DNA of 64,000 nucleotides from Candidatus Methylopumilus planktonicus (lineage in GTDB: Bacteria; Pseudomonadota; Gammaproteobacteria; Burkholderiales; Methylophilaceae). The notes beneath the pieces were generated by a model. The model worked only from the letters and a program-made list of their open reading frames with translations, was not told the DNA's origin and did no database searches. Each line of letters opens with the position of its first letter. Within the stretch, counting starts at the first letter, position 1. The DNA is taken from the NCBI RefSeq assembly GCF_006364715.1, contig NZ_CP040984.1:1116001-1180000 (forward strand), in the 5' to 3' direction. Positions 1 through 8,059 of this stretch are shown here, piece by piece. Made by a program: the position numbers and the translations under genes.

Positions 1-2
1 TA

Positions 3-341
3 AAATTACTCCCTCAAGCAGAAGAAAATAAGACGCTAACAGATGAAGATATACAAAATGAAATTGCGCGTGCGCGCGTTCAACTTCATTACATCAAAGA
101 TAAATGTTTTATTGATGGAAAGAAGATATTAGAAGAAGTTAAAAAATTAAAAGATATTCCTACAACGATCGTTCAGGGACGTTACGATATGGTATGTCCG
201 CCGATCACGGCTTATGAGCTTCACCAACATATGCCTCATGCCGATTTTATTATGGTGCCTGATGCAGGACACTCTGCATCTGAGCCATCAATGACACATG
301 AACTCATAAAAGCTACAAATAATTACAGAATATTATCGTGA
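3..341 (+). CDS. pip: Proline iminopeptidase, C-terminal part (5' end outside window)
   Basis: An open frame enters from the left edge and ends at a TGA at 339-341. The readable 112 residues match the C-terminus of prolyl aminopeptidase, an alpha/beta hydrolase that removes N-terminal proline from peptides. They include RARVQLHYI, then IVQGRYDMVCPP, which carries the acid residue of the catalytic triad in this family, and GHSASEP with the catalytic histidine. The nucleophilic serine lies outside the window. The stop overlaps the start region of the following YihY-type gene, suggesting co-transcription. Assignment rests on these motifs only; a related alpha/beta hydrolase is possible but less likely. 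Confidence 0.85.
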   Translation, partial: KLLPQAEENKTLTDEDIQNEIARARVQLHYIKDKCFIDGKKILEEVKKLKDIPTTIVQGRYDMVCPPITAYELHQHMPHADFIMVPDAGHSASEPSMTHELIKATNNYRILS

Positions 342-1579
342 TGATAAAACTTCATCCTCTTTTTAAAAATCTTTATCAAAAAAAAGATGAGTCTCTTCCT
401 ATTTTCATGATGAAAGAAACATTGGCAGGATGTAAACGCCACAATGTGTTTGGTTTAACTGCGTCTCTTTCTTTTTTCTCTCTTTTTGCTTTAATACCAA
501 TGATTCTTCTCATTTTCTTTTTCTTGAGTCATTGGTTAGTCAATTCAGAATTTGCCTTAGGGAAATTAGCACTTCTCACGAGCAATCTTTTACCGCAAAT
601 TAGTAAAAAAATTATGCTTGAAGTCTTCAAGATATCAAGCCACACGAAAGCATGGGGCATCTTAGGCACCCTTATTCTATTATGGGCAGCAACGCCCCTT
701 ACCAGCTCGCTACGTGCTAGTCTGCTTATTATCTCAGCCACTGAAGAAAATCCATCATTCTTAAAAAGTAAGATTCGAGATATCGTCTCTATCATTGGGA
801 TTCTTTTTCTTTTCTTTCTTTTTACTCTGTCAGGGATGGTCATACAAAAAACCGCTGTCTTTTTTAGTGAGTATTTAAGTTTTTTTAATTCACAAATGAT
901 TTATTTTATAAGCTCATTTTCATTTGTTGTTTTATCACTCACACTTTTTAATCGATTTTTCTTTCCAATCAAGGTAGATGTAAAACATATTATTTTAGGT
1001 TCACTACTGACAGCATTCTTGTGGCTTATGCTCCGCTCAACGTTTGACATCTTTTTATCCTTAAGCCATTCATACGGAACCTTCTTTGGCGGGATGCGAA
1101 ATCTTTTTATTTCCCTCATTTGGTTATATTTGAATATTGCTTCTTATTTAGTTGGGGTAGAACTGATGGCGACACTTCACAAAAAAGATATGTTGCTATT
1201 AAAAAAATTATTTGATGACTCCATTCCTCTTTCAAGCTCTTTCATTCATTATCTTGCTTCACGTTACGGAAAAATATACCGACAAAATGTAATGATTTTT
1301 GAGCAAGGTAATCGCGAACATAATGTATATTTTATTGTTCAAGGCTCAGTGGATTTAATTCAAGACGATCGAGTGATACGCTCTTTAAAGGCTCATGAAT
1401 ACTTTGGTGAAATGGCAGTCTTAAATGAAACGCCAACGATTGCTTCAGCGATGTCAACTTCTAACGAGTCTGAAATCATTGCAATTCCAAAAGTGCATCT
1501 TGAAATGATGTTGGCTGATGAGCCAAAAGTAGCGATGAAATTTTTAAGGAAAATGTCTTTGCGATTGCAGCAACGTTAA
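338..1579 (+). CDS. YihY/BrkB-family inner-membrane protein fused to a cyclic-nucleotide-binding domain
   Basis: Two-part protein of about 413 residues. Residues of roughly 30-280 are a YihY/UPF0761 membrane domain with several hydrophobic helices; the early GLTASLSFFSLFALIPMIL stretch and the later FFGGMRNLFISLIWLYLN are typical. Residues of about 300-413 form a Crp-type cyclic-nucleotide-binding fold, with IFEQGNREHNVYFIVQGSVDLI and EYFGEMAVLNETPTIASAM resembling the beta-roll and phosphate-binding cassette. No DNA-binding helix-turn-helix follows, so this is not a transcription factor. The frame opens at GTG 338, with an ATG at 341 that is equally usable. The gene overlaps the preceding peptidase stop and, at its end, overlaps the convergent TPR gene by 4 bp. 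The function of YihY proteins is not settled; ligand control of the membrane part is inference. Confidence 0.85.
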   Translation: MMIKLHPLFKNLYQKKDESLPIFMMKETLAGCKRHNVFGLTASLSFFSLFALIPMILLIFFFLSHWLVNSEFALGKLALLTSNLLPQISKKIMLEVFKISSHTKAWGILGTLILLWAATPLTSSLRASLLIISATEENPSFLKSKIRDIVSIIGILFLFFLFTLSGMVIQKTAVFFSEYLSFFNSQMIYFISSFSFVVLSLTLFNRFFFPIKVDVKHIILGSLLTAFLWLMLRSTFDIFLSLSHSYGTFFGGMRNLFISLIWLYLNIASYLVGVELMATLHKKDMLLLKKLFDDSIPLSSSFIHYLASRYGKIYRQNVMIFEQGNREHNVYFIVQGSVDLIQDDRVIRSLKAHEYFGEMAVLNETPTIASAMSTSNESEIIAIPKVHLEMMLADEPKVAMKFLRKMSLRLQQR

Positions 1580-3159
1580 AAGTTAGCAGGTTTTAAATCA
1601 AAAGCAATACAAATTCTTTCTTCATTAGAGCTAAAAGGTATCGTTCGATGAAAAACGGAGGATGGGAAGAAGACAACATCCCCGACCTGCGGTAAGTATA
1701 GTTTTTTTTCAAAGTCATCATGCATTCTCGGATAATCATCACCATCGACACTTAATTCAATACCACCTTCGTCAGGATGTTTTTTTTGTTGCGGAATTGA
1801 CAAATAAACAGCGCCGCTGATCCACCCCTCCTCATGAATATGTGATGCAAGATGTCCGCCTGTTTGCATTTTGACAAACCATGAACTACTAAACTCAATT
1901 ATTTTTGGAAAAGCCTTAATAAACATGGAGTCTTCATGCTTATAGTGGTCATAGTATTTTTTAATGAGCAGTGTAATTTCTTGCGACAATCTTTTAAATG
2001 AAGGATCTTTGCGCTTAAAAAGATTGCCAGATGATTGAATACCATTGACTAAGCGACTTTGCATACGCTCAGAAATATCCGCTTTAGTAATATCACTTAA
2101 GAGAGATTGTAATAAGTTATCCTTAGGATCCTTTAATGCATCCACTTGGCCATGAAATACAAAATGGAGTGGATCTGGACAAAAATTGTAGCGATCTTTT
2201 TTATGAAAGTTTTTTGCATAATGTGTTGAAAGAGTGGCTAAAAGCGGTGAGGTATTTTTTTTACCTATCGCCACACTTAATTCTTTCTCGAAGATATCGA
2301 ATTGTTTCGTCTTATATAGACAGTAAAGCGCTCGCTCTTCCCAGTCGTTTAATTGAGAGACTTTATAAAACTCATAAGCATCTTGAAATTTTTTATTGTC
2401 ATGAAGAAATGTTGCAAGATTGTAGTTAGCGATTGGGTTTTCTGGGTTGATTGATATAGCTTCTCTTAACCAACGATTAGCTTCCACAATTTCACCTTGG
2501 TGCCATAATGCATCCCCGATGACTGAACAAACTTCAGCATCTTGCGGATTCTTCTCTAACGCTTTTCGGTAAGACTGGATAGCCTCTTCTAAATGCCCCT
2601 GATTACGATATGCATTGCCTAAATTAAAATGACCTCGGGCGTGATCTTGAATTTTGAGTGATTGCTTAAAAGACTTAATGGCTTCATCAAATTCACCTTG
2701 CACCAAATAGACAGTACCTAAACTGCCATGTGCCTCATAAAAGCCTGGCTCCAATTCAATCGCTTTTTTATAAGCGCCTAAAGCTTTTTCAAATTGTGAT
2801 TGACTTTGATAAGCTATGCCAAGATTAAAATAAGCCACTACTAAATCGGGTTTAATCTGAATTGCTTTTTGATAATTTAGAATTGCACCTTCACTATCAC
2901 CCATCTGATATAAGACAGAACCTAAATTAAATTGCATTTCTGCAAATTGTGGTTGAATCTTTAAAATATTACGATAGCTATCTGCGGCCTCTTTAAATTT
3001 TTTCTGTGCCTCTAAAGATACGCCTAGGACATTATGCAAAATTAGTTCTTTTGGAAAATCTTCTAATAAAGCTTTCGCTTTTTTTTCTGCTAAAGCAAAT
3101 TGATTAGTTTGATGAAGTTGAATTAAATCATTAGCATCTGATGATTTGAATACCTTCAT
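1576..3159 (-). CDS. TPR-repeat protein with C-terminal 2OG-Fe(II) oxygenase-like domain
   Basis: 527 residues. The first 290 or so are tandem tetratricopeptide repeats (FNLGSVLYQMGDSEGAILNYQKAI and the units after it), a protein-protein interaction solenoid. The last 110 resemble the putative 2OG-Fe(II) oxygenase family: a HIHEEGWISGAVYLS segment with the first metal histidines, PQVGDVVFFPSSVFHRTIPF with the distal histidine, and ERICIAFDL with an arginine suited to binding 2-oxoglutarate. The likely activity is hydroxylation of a protein or small molecule; the substrate is unknown. No signal peptide is apparent. The next gene downstream on this strand is outside the operon logic, since its 3' end overlaps the YihY gene by 4 bp in convergent orientation. 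Confidence 0.8.
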   Translation of the reverse strand: MKVFKSSDANDLIQLHQTNQFALAEKKAKALLEDFPKELILHNVLGVSLEAQKKFKEAADSYRNILKIQPQFAEMQFNLGSVLYQMGDSEGAILNYQKAIQIKPDLVVAYFNLGIAYQSQSQFEKALGAYKKAIELEPGFYEAHGSLGTVYLVQGEFDEAIKSFKQSLKIQDHARGHFNLGNAYRNQGHLEEAIQSYRKALEKNPQDAEVCSVIGDALWHQGEIVEANRWLREAISINPENPIANYNLATFLHDNKKFQDAYEFYKVSQLNDWEERALYCLYKTKQFDIFEKELSVAIGKKNTSPLLATLSTHYAKNFHKKDRYNFCPDPLHFVFHGQVDALKDPKDNLLQSLLSDITKADISERMQSRLVNGIQSSGNLFKRKDPSFKRLSQEITLLIKKYYDHYKHEDSMFIKAFPKIIEFSSSWFVKMQTGGHLASHIHEEGWISGAVYLSIPQQKKHPDEGGIELSVDGDDYPRMHDDFEKKLYLPQVGDVVFFPSSVFHRTIPFSSNEERICIAFDLKPANF

Positions 3160-3170
3160 ATCGATTTTGT

Positions 3171-3689
3171 TTAATGATGCGGTGTATCTTCTGCAATTTT
3201 ATCCATAATCGCAAAAAGAACGCCTGAAACAATAAAGGTCAAATGTATACCCACCATCCATGCCATTTGCGTATTCGTTAAAATTTGGCCTGGTGTAGAT
3301 GCATGCATAAAAGCTTTTAAAAGATCAATCGCTGAAATAGCTACAATCGAACCAATTAATTTAAGTTTTAACCCCGAGTAATCGACTTTGCCCATCCAAT
3401 GAGGTTTATCTTCGTGGTTGTCCACATCAATTTTAGAGACAAAATTTTCATACCCACTAAAAATAACCATAATGAGAAGATTGGCCACAAGCGTCATGTC
3501 AACTAAAGCGAGTATAGATAAAACGATTTCTCGTTCTGGCGTGTCAACTACGGTCATAACTATGTGAAAAAATTCTTGCCCAAATTTTACAAACAAACAT
3601 AAGAGACCACCCACTAAACCCAAGTACATAGGTGCTAGAATCCAGCGACTCTTGAATACGACTTTCTCTAGAATTTCTTCAATTTTCAT
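3171..3689 (-). CDS. YqhA/UPF0114 family membrane protein
   Basis: 172 residues with four hydrophobic segments (around residues 15-40, 58-80, 108-128 and 145-165). The opening EKVVFKSRWILAPMYLGLVGGL and the central YSGLKLKLIGSIVAISAIDLLKAFM are characteristic of the UPF0114 (TIGR00645, YqhA) family of inner-membrane proteins, whose function is not known. It lies 11 bp upstream of the TPR/oxygenase gene on the same strand, so the two are probably co-transcribed. Length is normal for the family. Confidence 0.88.
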   Translation of the reverse strand: MKIEEILEKVVFKSRWILAPMYLGLVGGLLCLFVKFGQEFFHIVMTVVDTPEREIVLSILALVDMTLVANLLIMVIFSGYENFVSKIDVDNHEDKPHWMGKVDYSGLKLKLIGSIVAISAIDLLKAFMHASTPGQILTNTQMAWMVGIHLTFIVSGVLFAIMDKIAEDTPHH

Positions 3690-3816
3690 GCAAGCTCCAT
3701 TGGTTATCGTTAATTGGATAAATCATATCATTACTCAGCCCCCTATATCTTTGAGTAATGATTGAAAAAAACTACTATTAGGATACTATTTTATCTTTAC
3801 TTTCGTAAGTCATGTG

Positions 3817-4752
3817 ATGTCGAACGATTCAATTATTATCCATGGTCATCTTTTAAAAGAGGCGCGGGAAGATTTAAATCTTTCTCTGGAGGATGTCGCT
3901 CGTCAGTTAACTTTAAACGCTAAACACATCACCTCGATGGAAGAAAATAAGAAAGATGGGTTTGTATCTTCCTCAATCAAACTGATTTCTGTTAGAAAAT
4001 ATATAGCCTTTCTTGAGCTGGATATTGATACGGTTATTGAACATAAGAAAAATAAAGCAAAGTCTTTGTTACTGCCTGAGCCGGAAATTGAAGAAGATGT
4101 TGATATGGGTGAGCATCCATCGAATAAAAAAATACTTTTTCTATCATCAAAAATAAAACTATTCTTTTTGTGGGCAAAAACACACATTAGAGTACGGTAT
4201 ATTTTTTACTTCATTACTTTCCTTTTTATTTCTAACTTTTTGATTGGCGTATATCAAAAATATGCTGTCGCTCACAAAAACTTTGAAGGGCGAGAAGTCG
4301 ATTTGCCCAATATTGAATCGCTCCCTAACGATATTGCGACTTATGAAATTAAACCCGGTGAACAAACATCAGAAGCACACGAATCACTCCCCATTCAAAT
4401 CAAAAAACCAGAAGAAAATAAAAGGGAGATCAAAGATGCTGCAATTAAAATGTGTGGACAAACAGTTTCAAAACCACTTACACAAATCTCATCCCCTACA
4501 GACCCACTGAAGCCAAGCGATTACTTCCATATCATCTCAAAAGGCCAACAAACGATTTGTATATTAGACAGCCAGGGCAAAGAGGATAAGTATCTGATGA
4601 CTGAAGGTCAAAAATTAACTTACCGAGGTAGAAAGGCTCCTTTTAAACTTTTGATTAATCCCGAGCTTAGTGAAATTTTTTATGAAGGCTGGCTAGTTAA
4701 ACTCAAGCTTGAACAAAGCTATATTCAACTGAATCCTAAAACCTATAATTGA
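3817..4752 (+). CDS. rodZ: RodZ-like protein: cytoplasmic HTH, single TM, C-terminal DUF4115
   Basis: About 311 residues. The N-terminus (HLLKEAREDLNLSLEDVARQLTLNAKHITSMEE) is the HTH_25 helix-turn-helix of RodZ, which contacts MreB in the cytoplasm. One transmembrane helix lies near residues 128-147 (IFYFITFLFISNFLIGVY). After a charged linker, the periplasmic end (KGQQTICILDSQGK to LVKLKL) matches DUF4115. RodZ links the MreB cytoskeleton to cell-wall elongation. ATG 3817 is chosen; an in-frame GTG lies one codon earlier at 3814. Unlike in many Gammaproteobacteria, no ispG lies next to it. The DUF4115 part is short and the central HTH somewhat diverged, so the symbol is a family-level call. 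Confidence 0.72.
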   Translation: MSNDSIIIHGHLLKEAREDLNLSLEDVARQLTLNAKHITSMEENKKDGFVSSSIKLISVRKYIAFLELDIDTVIEHKKNKAKSLLLPEPEIEEDVDMGEHPSNKKILFLSSKIKLFFLWAKTHIRVRYIFYFITFLFISNFLIGVYQKYAVAHKNFEGREVDLPNIESLPNDIATYEIKPGEQTSEAHESLPIQIKKPEENKREIKDAAIKMCGQTVSKPLTQISSPTDPLKPSDYFHIISKGQQTICILDSQGKEDKYLMTEGQKLTYRGRKAPFKLLINPELSEIFYEGWLVKLKLEQSYIQLNPKTYN

Positions 4753-4759
4753 ATTAGAC

Positions 4760-5362
4760 TTATTTAAATTTTCTCACAGCGCCTGTTACTACGCCCCATA
4801 TTTGAAACTGAACCCCTTCTAAAACTTCAATAGGGCTGAATGCTTCGTTTGCAGGAATTAAGCGAGGAGAGCCATTTTTATTTTTAGCTAAAGTCTTGAC
4901 CGTAAATTCACCATCTAATGATGCCAATACAATATCGCCAATAGAAGCTTCCTGAGATCGATCTACAATCACTACATCGTTGTCATGGATACCAGCGTTA
5001 TCCATCGAATTTCCTTTAATACGTACAAAAAAGGTCGTATCAGCTTCTCGAATAAGATAATCATTAAGGTCCATTCTTTTCTCAACATGATCATCTGCTT
5101 GGGATGGAAGCCCTGCGGGCACCTTGTGTTCAAATAAAGGAATCTTAGTTTTAGTCATCACCTCATTCACCAAATCAATCGATACTACGTTAGAAATTTC
5201 TTGAATCTTCCTTTTAGCGTAAGCCTCTAGGATATTTGAAATTACAGCAGTTTGGCTTTCTGGCACTCTGACTAAAGTTGTCTTCTCACCAAATTTTCCG
5301 GTGCCTAACTTTCGTCCAGCGCCTGCTCTTTTACCGCCTCGAATAGGAACAATTTTTTTCAT
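4760..5362 (-). CDS. S24-family self-cleaving peptidase (LexA/UmuD-like)
   Basis: 200 residues from the ATG at 5362; the frame is open further upstream but that part is not protein-like. The C-terminal half is a complete S24 domain. It has the Ala83-Gly84 autocleavage site in VPAGLPS, nucleophile Ser119 in KGNSMDNAG and general-base Lys156 in GEFTVKTLAK. The Ser-Lys spacing of 37 equals that of UmuD. The N-terminal 70 residues begin RGGKRAGAGRK and are basic, plausibly for DNA binding, rather than a standard LexA winged helix. No umuC or other polymerase gene is adjacent. It could be a UmuD relative or a LexA-like repressor; the sequence does not decide. A dyad upstream at 5422-5442 is a possible operator. 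Confidence 0.82.
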   Translation of the reverse strand: MKKIVPIRGGKRAGAGRKLGTGKFGEKTTLVRVPESQTAVISNILEAYAKRKIQEISNVVSIDLVNEVMTKTKIPLFEHKVPAGLPSQADDHVEKRMDLNDYLIREADTTFFVRIKGNSMDNAGIHDNDVVIVDRSQEASIGDIVLASLDGEFTVKTLAKNKNGSPRLIPANEAFSPIEVLEGVQFQIWGVVTGAVRKFK

Positions 5363-5421
5363 TTGAATATTGTAACAAGAATCAAATGAAAAGAAAGCTT
5401 TATTTTTAATTAAGTAGATAT

Positions 5422-5442
5422 CGATAGAACCCTTATCTATTG
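5422..5442. promoter_or_regulatory. Candidate operator dyad upstream of the S24 peptidase gene
   Basis: CGATAGA and TCTATTG flank a 7-bp spacer, forming a 21-bp dyad with one mismatch, located 60-80 bp upstream of the S24 gene start on the side expected for its promoter. S24 repressors usually bind such dyads and control their own genes. In AT-rich DNA a dyad this size can arise by chance, and it does not match the CTG-N10-CAG LexA box. Confidence 0.25.
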
Positions 5443-5562
5443 CGAAAAAAATTGAATATGACTGTTGACAAGGCTTAAAAATCAATGCAAAGTACGCCTA
5501 GACCTTCTATGACGCTGTCATTTCAATGGTCTTACATATCTTAATTTACATTTGGAGGAATT

Positions 5563-5835
5563 ATGAATAAAGGCGAACTAATCGAAGCAGTTGCAAAAGC
5601 AGCAGGTTCAACAAAAGCAGACGCTGGTCGTGCGATTGATGCAACACTTGCAGCTATCACTAAAGCACTTAAAAAAGGTGACGTAGTAACGCTCATCGGT
5701 TTTGGTACTTTTAAAGTTTCTAAACGCGCTGCACGAGTTGGTCGTAACCCACAAACTGGTAAAGAACTTAAAATACCAGCACGTAAGGCTCCAACATTCA
5801 AAGCAGGTGCTGCACTTAAAGCGGCAGTTAACTAA
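5563..5835 (+). CDS. hupB: DNA-binding protein HU (HupB-type)
   Basis: 90 residues, the normal size for HU. MNKGELIEAVAKAAG is the N-terminal helix, GFGTFKVSKRAARVGRNPQTGKELKIPARKAPTFKAG is the beta-arm with the conserved GRNPQTG and the DNA-intercalating proline region. HU binds and bends DNA non-specifically and compacts the nucleoid. A strong Shine-Dalgarno GGAGGA lies at 5554-5559. A TTGACA hexamer at 5465-5470 could be a -35 element, but no convincing -10 follows at normal spacing. A perfect hairpin terminator follows directly, so the gene is probably monocistronic. Confidence 0.96.
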   Translation: MNKGELIEAVAKAAGSTKADAGRAIDATLAAITKALKKGDVVTLIGFGTFKVSKRAARVGRNPQTGKELKIPARKAPTFKAGAALKAAVN

Positions 5836-5857
5836 GCTTAGAATTAGTTATTCATTT

Positions 5858-5892
5858 AAAAGCGCTTGGGTTTAAACCCAAGCGCTTTTTTT
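5858..5892 (+). terminator. Intrinsic terminator after HU gene
   Basis: Perfect 16-bp inverted repeat (AAAAGCGCTTGGGTTT at 5858-5873 pairing with 5874-5889), followed by a T run. It lies 22 bp after the HU stop. Confidence 0.9.
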
Positions 5893-5912
5893 ATGGCTTA
5901 AAATAAAGTGCT

Positions 5913-7055
5913 ATGCCTTATTACATCAAAGGAAATAAGATTGAATTGCTTAAAAACGGTAAAGATTATTTTGCTGCCGTTATTCAATCTATCAAAAAAG
6001 CCCGAAAAAGTATTTTTATAGAAGCCTACATATTTAGCCATGATGCTACGGGCAAGAAAGTGCTAACTGCACTTAAAGAGGCTAGCCAAAAAGGTATTAA
6101 GGTTTATTTATTACTGGATGGATTTGGCAGTCGCGATCTTTCGCTAAAAGTTATTAATGAAATCAAAGCTTCAAAAATCTACTTCCTTTTTTATCACCCC
6201 AAAATTGCACCCTATCAAATGAAGCGCATTTCATTAAGGCGACTTCATCGCAAAATGATTTTAATCGACCATGAAATTGCTTATATCGGTGGCATCAACA
6301 TTATTGACGATATGCATGTGCCTAATGGAAAAGCGCCGCGTATTGACTATGCAGCTCAACTAAAAGGGCCTGTCGTTCATCTTATCAGCCGAAGTATGGT
6401 AAAACTTTGGAAAAGAGTGTCATGGTCACATTTCGAAAAGTCATTTATTCCAAAAGATTTATACAAGCAAATAGTAGAGTATCCGAATGGCACAAAACTA
6501 AATTTTATAGAGCGCGATAATTTCCGCCATAGAAGAGATATTGAAAAAGCTTATTTACATGCCATCGAAAATGCTCAAGATGAAATACTTATTGCAAACG
6601 CTTACTTCATTCCAGGCAAGAGATTTGAGAGAGCTCTAATTGCAGCAGCTCATCGAGGTGTATTGGTAACACTTCTCTTAAAGGGTGAAATAGATTATTT
6701 CTTATCGAATGCTACACGAGCTTTTTATGGGAAATTTTTAAAAGAAGGTATTACCATCTTTGAATACACTAAAAGTTTTATGCATAGCAAGGTGGCAGTG
6801 ATTGATGACACTTGGTCGACTGTAGGATCTTCTAATATCGACCCTTTCAGCCTTTTGTTGGCTCGAGAAGCAAATATTTTTATATGGGATAAATCTTTTG
6901 CAACTCAACTTAAGAAAAAGATCAAAGAAGATATTCGATTGGGGGGCACTGAGATTCTCTTAAAAGACTGGGATAAATCACACTTAGTTAAGAGAATAAA
7001 ATCCCGTATTGCATATTTTATTATTCGTATAAGTTTAGGTATCGCTAATATTTAA
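5913..7055 (+). CDS. Phospholipase D-type cardiolipin synthase (ClsB-like)
   Basis: 380 residues with two HKD motifs. The first is HRKMILID (His112, Lys114, Asp119) followed by YIGGIN; the second is HSKVAVIDD (His291, Lys293, Asp298) followed by GSSNIDPFS. This duplicated arrangement forms the active site of PLD-superfamily phosphatidyltransferases, which join phospholipids to make cardiolipin. There are no N-terminal transmembrane helices, so it looks like ClsB (YbhO) rather than ClsA. A C-terminal hydrophobic stretch (IAYFIIRISLGIANI) may touch the membrane. The start at 5913 follows the HU terminator closely. The stop overlaps the convergent pentapeptide-repeat gene by 4 bp. Confidence 0.88.
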   Translation: MPYYIKGNKIELLKNGKDYFAAVIQSIKKARKSIFIEAYIFSHDATGKKVLTALKEASQKGIKVYLLLDGFGSRDLSLKVINEIKASKIYFLFYHPKIAPYQMKRISLRRLHRKMILIDHEIAYIGGINIIDDMHVPNGKAPRIDYAAQLKGPVVHLISRSMVKLWKRVSWSHFEKSFIPKDLYKQIVEYPNGTKLNFIERDNFRHRRDIEKAYLHAIENAQDEILIANAYFIPGKRFERALIAAAHRGVLVTLLLKGEIDYFLSNATRAFYGKFLKEGITIFEYTKSFMHSKVAVIDDTWSTVGSSNIDPFSLLLAREANIFIWDKSFATQLKKKIKEDIRLGGTEILLKDWDKSHLVKRIKSRIAYFIIRISLGIANI

Positions 7056-7999
7056 GGCATCCCACAATCGAAGCATTTACCTTTGACTGTTGAAAATCCT
7101 TTTACTGTTGACAACCCTTTAACATTGGTAAAAATGGCACCATCTACAATAGCATCCGTTAAATTTGCATTTGTAAGATCAGCCCCTGTTAAATCTGCTT
7201 GACTCAGATCAGCACGATACATATTCGTATTTTTTAAATTTGCTTCCCTTAAATCACCAAATAAAAAACTCGCAATATTTAAATCAGCGCCTTCAAAATT
7301 TGTTTTATAAAATTTACCGCCCACTGAATCAAATTTCATTTGTCCCATCGGCTGATTGCCGACGTCTAAACCAAATTGACCATATTTGATGGTAGCGCCT
7401 GACATATTGACCGCGCCCAATGTGCCAATCATACGAGCCCTTGTTAAATTAGCACCCTTAAAATTAGTATCACCAAAAATCGCTTGAAAGATGGTTGCTT
7501 CAGTTAAGTTAGCGCCTGAAAAGTTTGCTTTTTCAAGACGCGCTAAATTCAAATAGGCTCTCTGCATATTACTGTTTGCTAAATTAGCGCCTATAAGATT
7601 GGCCCCAAAGACACTCGTATTAAGCATTTTACAGTGGCTCAAATCTAAGCCATTCATATCTAGATAGCCTAAATCTTTATTCGAAAAGTCACAGTCAGGA
7701 CTCTTGATTTGTTTCAGGACATCCTCTTGAGATATTTTTTTACGGTCAACTTCTTTATTTTTTTCGTAAAAAACTTCAGCTTTTTTAATAAGCTCATCTG
7801 GTGTTTTTAAAAAGATGTCTTTACTCATCTCACTACCAAAGCAATAAACCTTACCTTGATAATTTGAATTGACTGAGCAATCAGTTCTAAGGAAATTCCC
7901 TTCAGACAAACTTAAAAGGCAGTAATTACCAAACTCGCCTGCGAAAGCTAAATTTGTAATAAGGAGTAGAAATAATATCCAATATCTTTTTAATAACAT
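7052..7999 (-). CDS. Exported pentapeptide-repeat protein
   Basis: 315 residues from the ATG at 7999, chosen because MLLKRYWILFLLLITNLAFA is a classical signal peptide; an earlier ATG at 8044 would bury it. From about residue 110 the protein is built of A(D/N)LXX pentapeptides (GANLIGANLANSNMQRAYLNLARLEKANF and similar further units), which fold as a right-handed quadrilateral beta helix. The N-terminal 100 residues contain several cysteines, and the last residues hold a CFDC pair. Periplasmic or surface location is inferred from the signal. Pentapeptide proteins have many roles and none can be assigned here. Confidence 0.85.
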   Translation of the reverse strand: MLLKRYWILFLLLITNLAFAGEFGNYCLLSLSEGNFLRTDCSVNSNYQGKVYCFGSEMSKDIFLKTPDELIKKAEVFYEKNKEVDRKKISQEDVLKQIKSPDCDFSNKDLGYLDMNGLDLSHCKMLNTSVFGANLIGANLANSNMQRAYLNLARLEKANFSGANLTEATIFQAIFGDTNFKGANLTRARMIGTLGAVNMSGATIKYGQFGLDVGNQPMGQMKFDSVGGKFYKTNFEGADLNIASFLFGDLREANLKNTNMYRADLSQADLTGADLTNANLTDAIVDGAIFTNVKGLSTVKGFSTVKGKCFDCGMP

Positions 8000-8059
8000 G
8001 ACAATACATCCTAAAGATTTTGATTTATTATAAACCTTTATCATTTCATATTTTTTATT

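Noticed and set aside
7052..7999. Pentapeptide-repeat gene read as a CRISPR-like or DNA tandem repeat
   Set aside because: The periodicity is at the protein level (five-residue turns) with degenerate DNA; there are no identical repeats or unique spacers.
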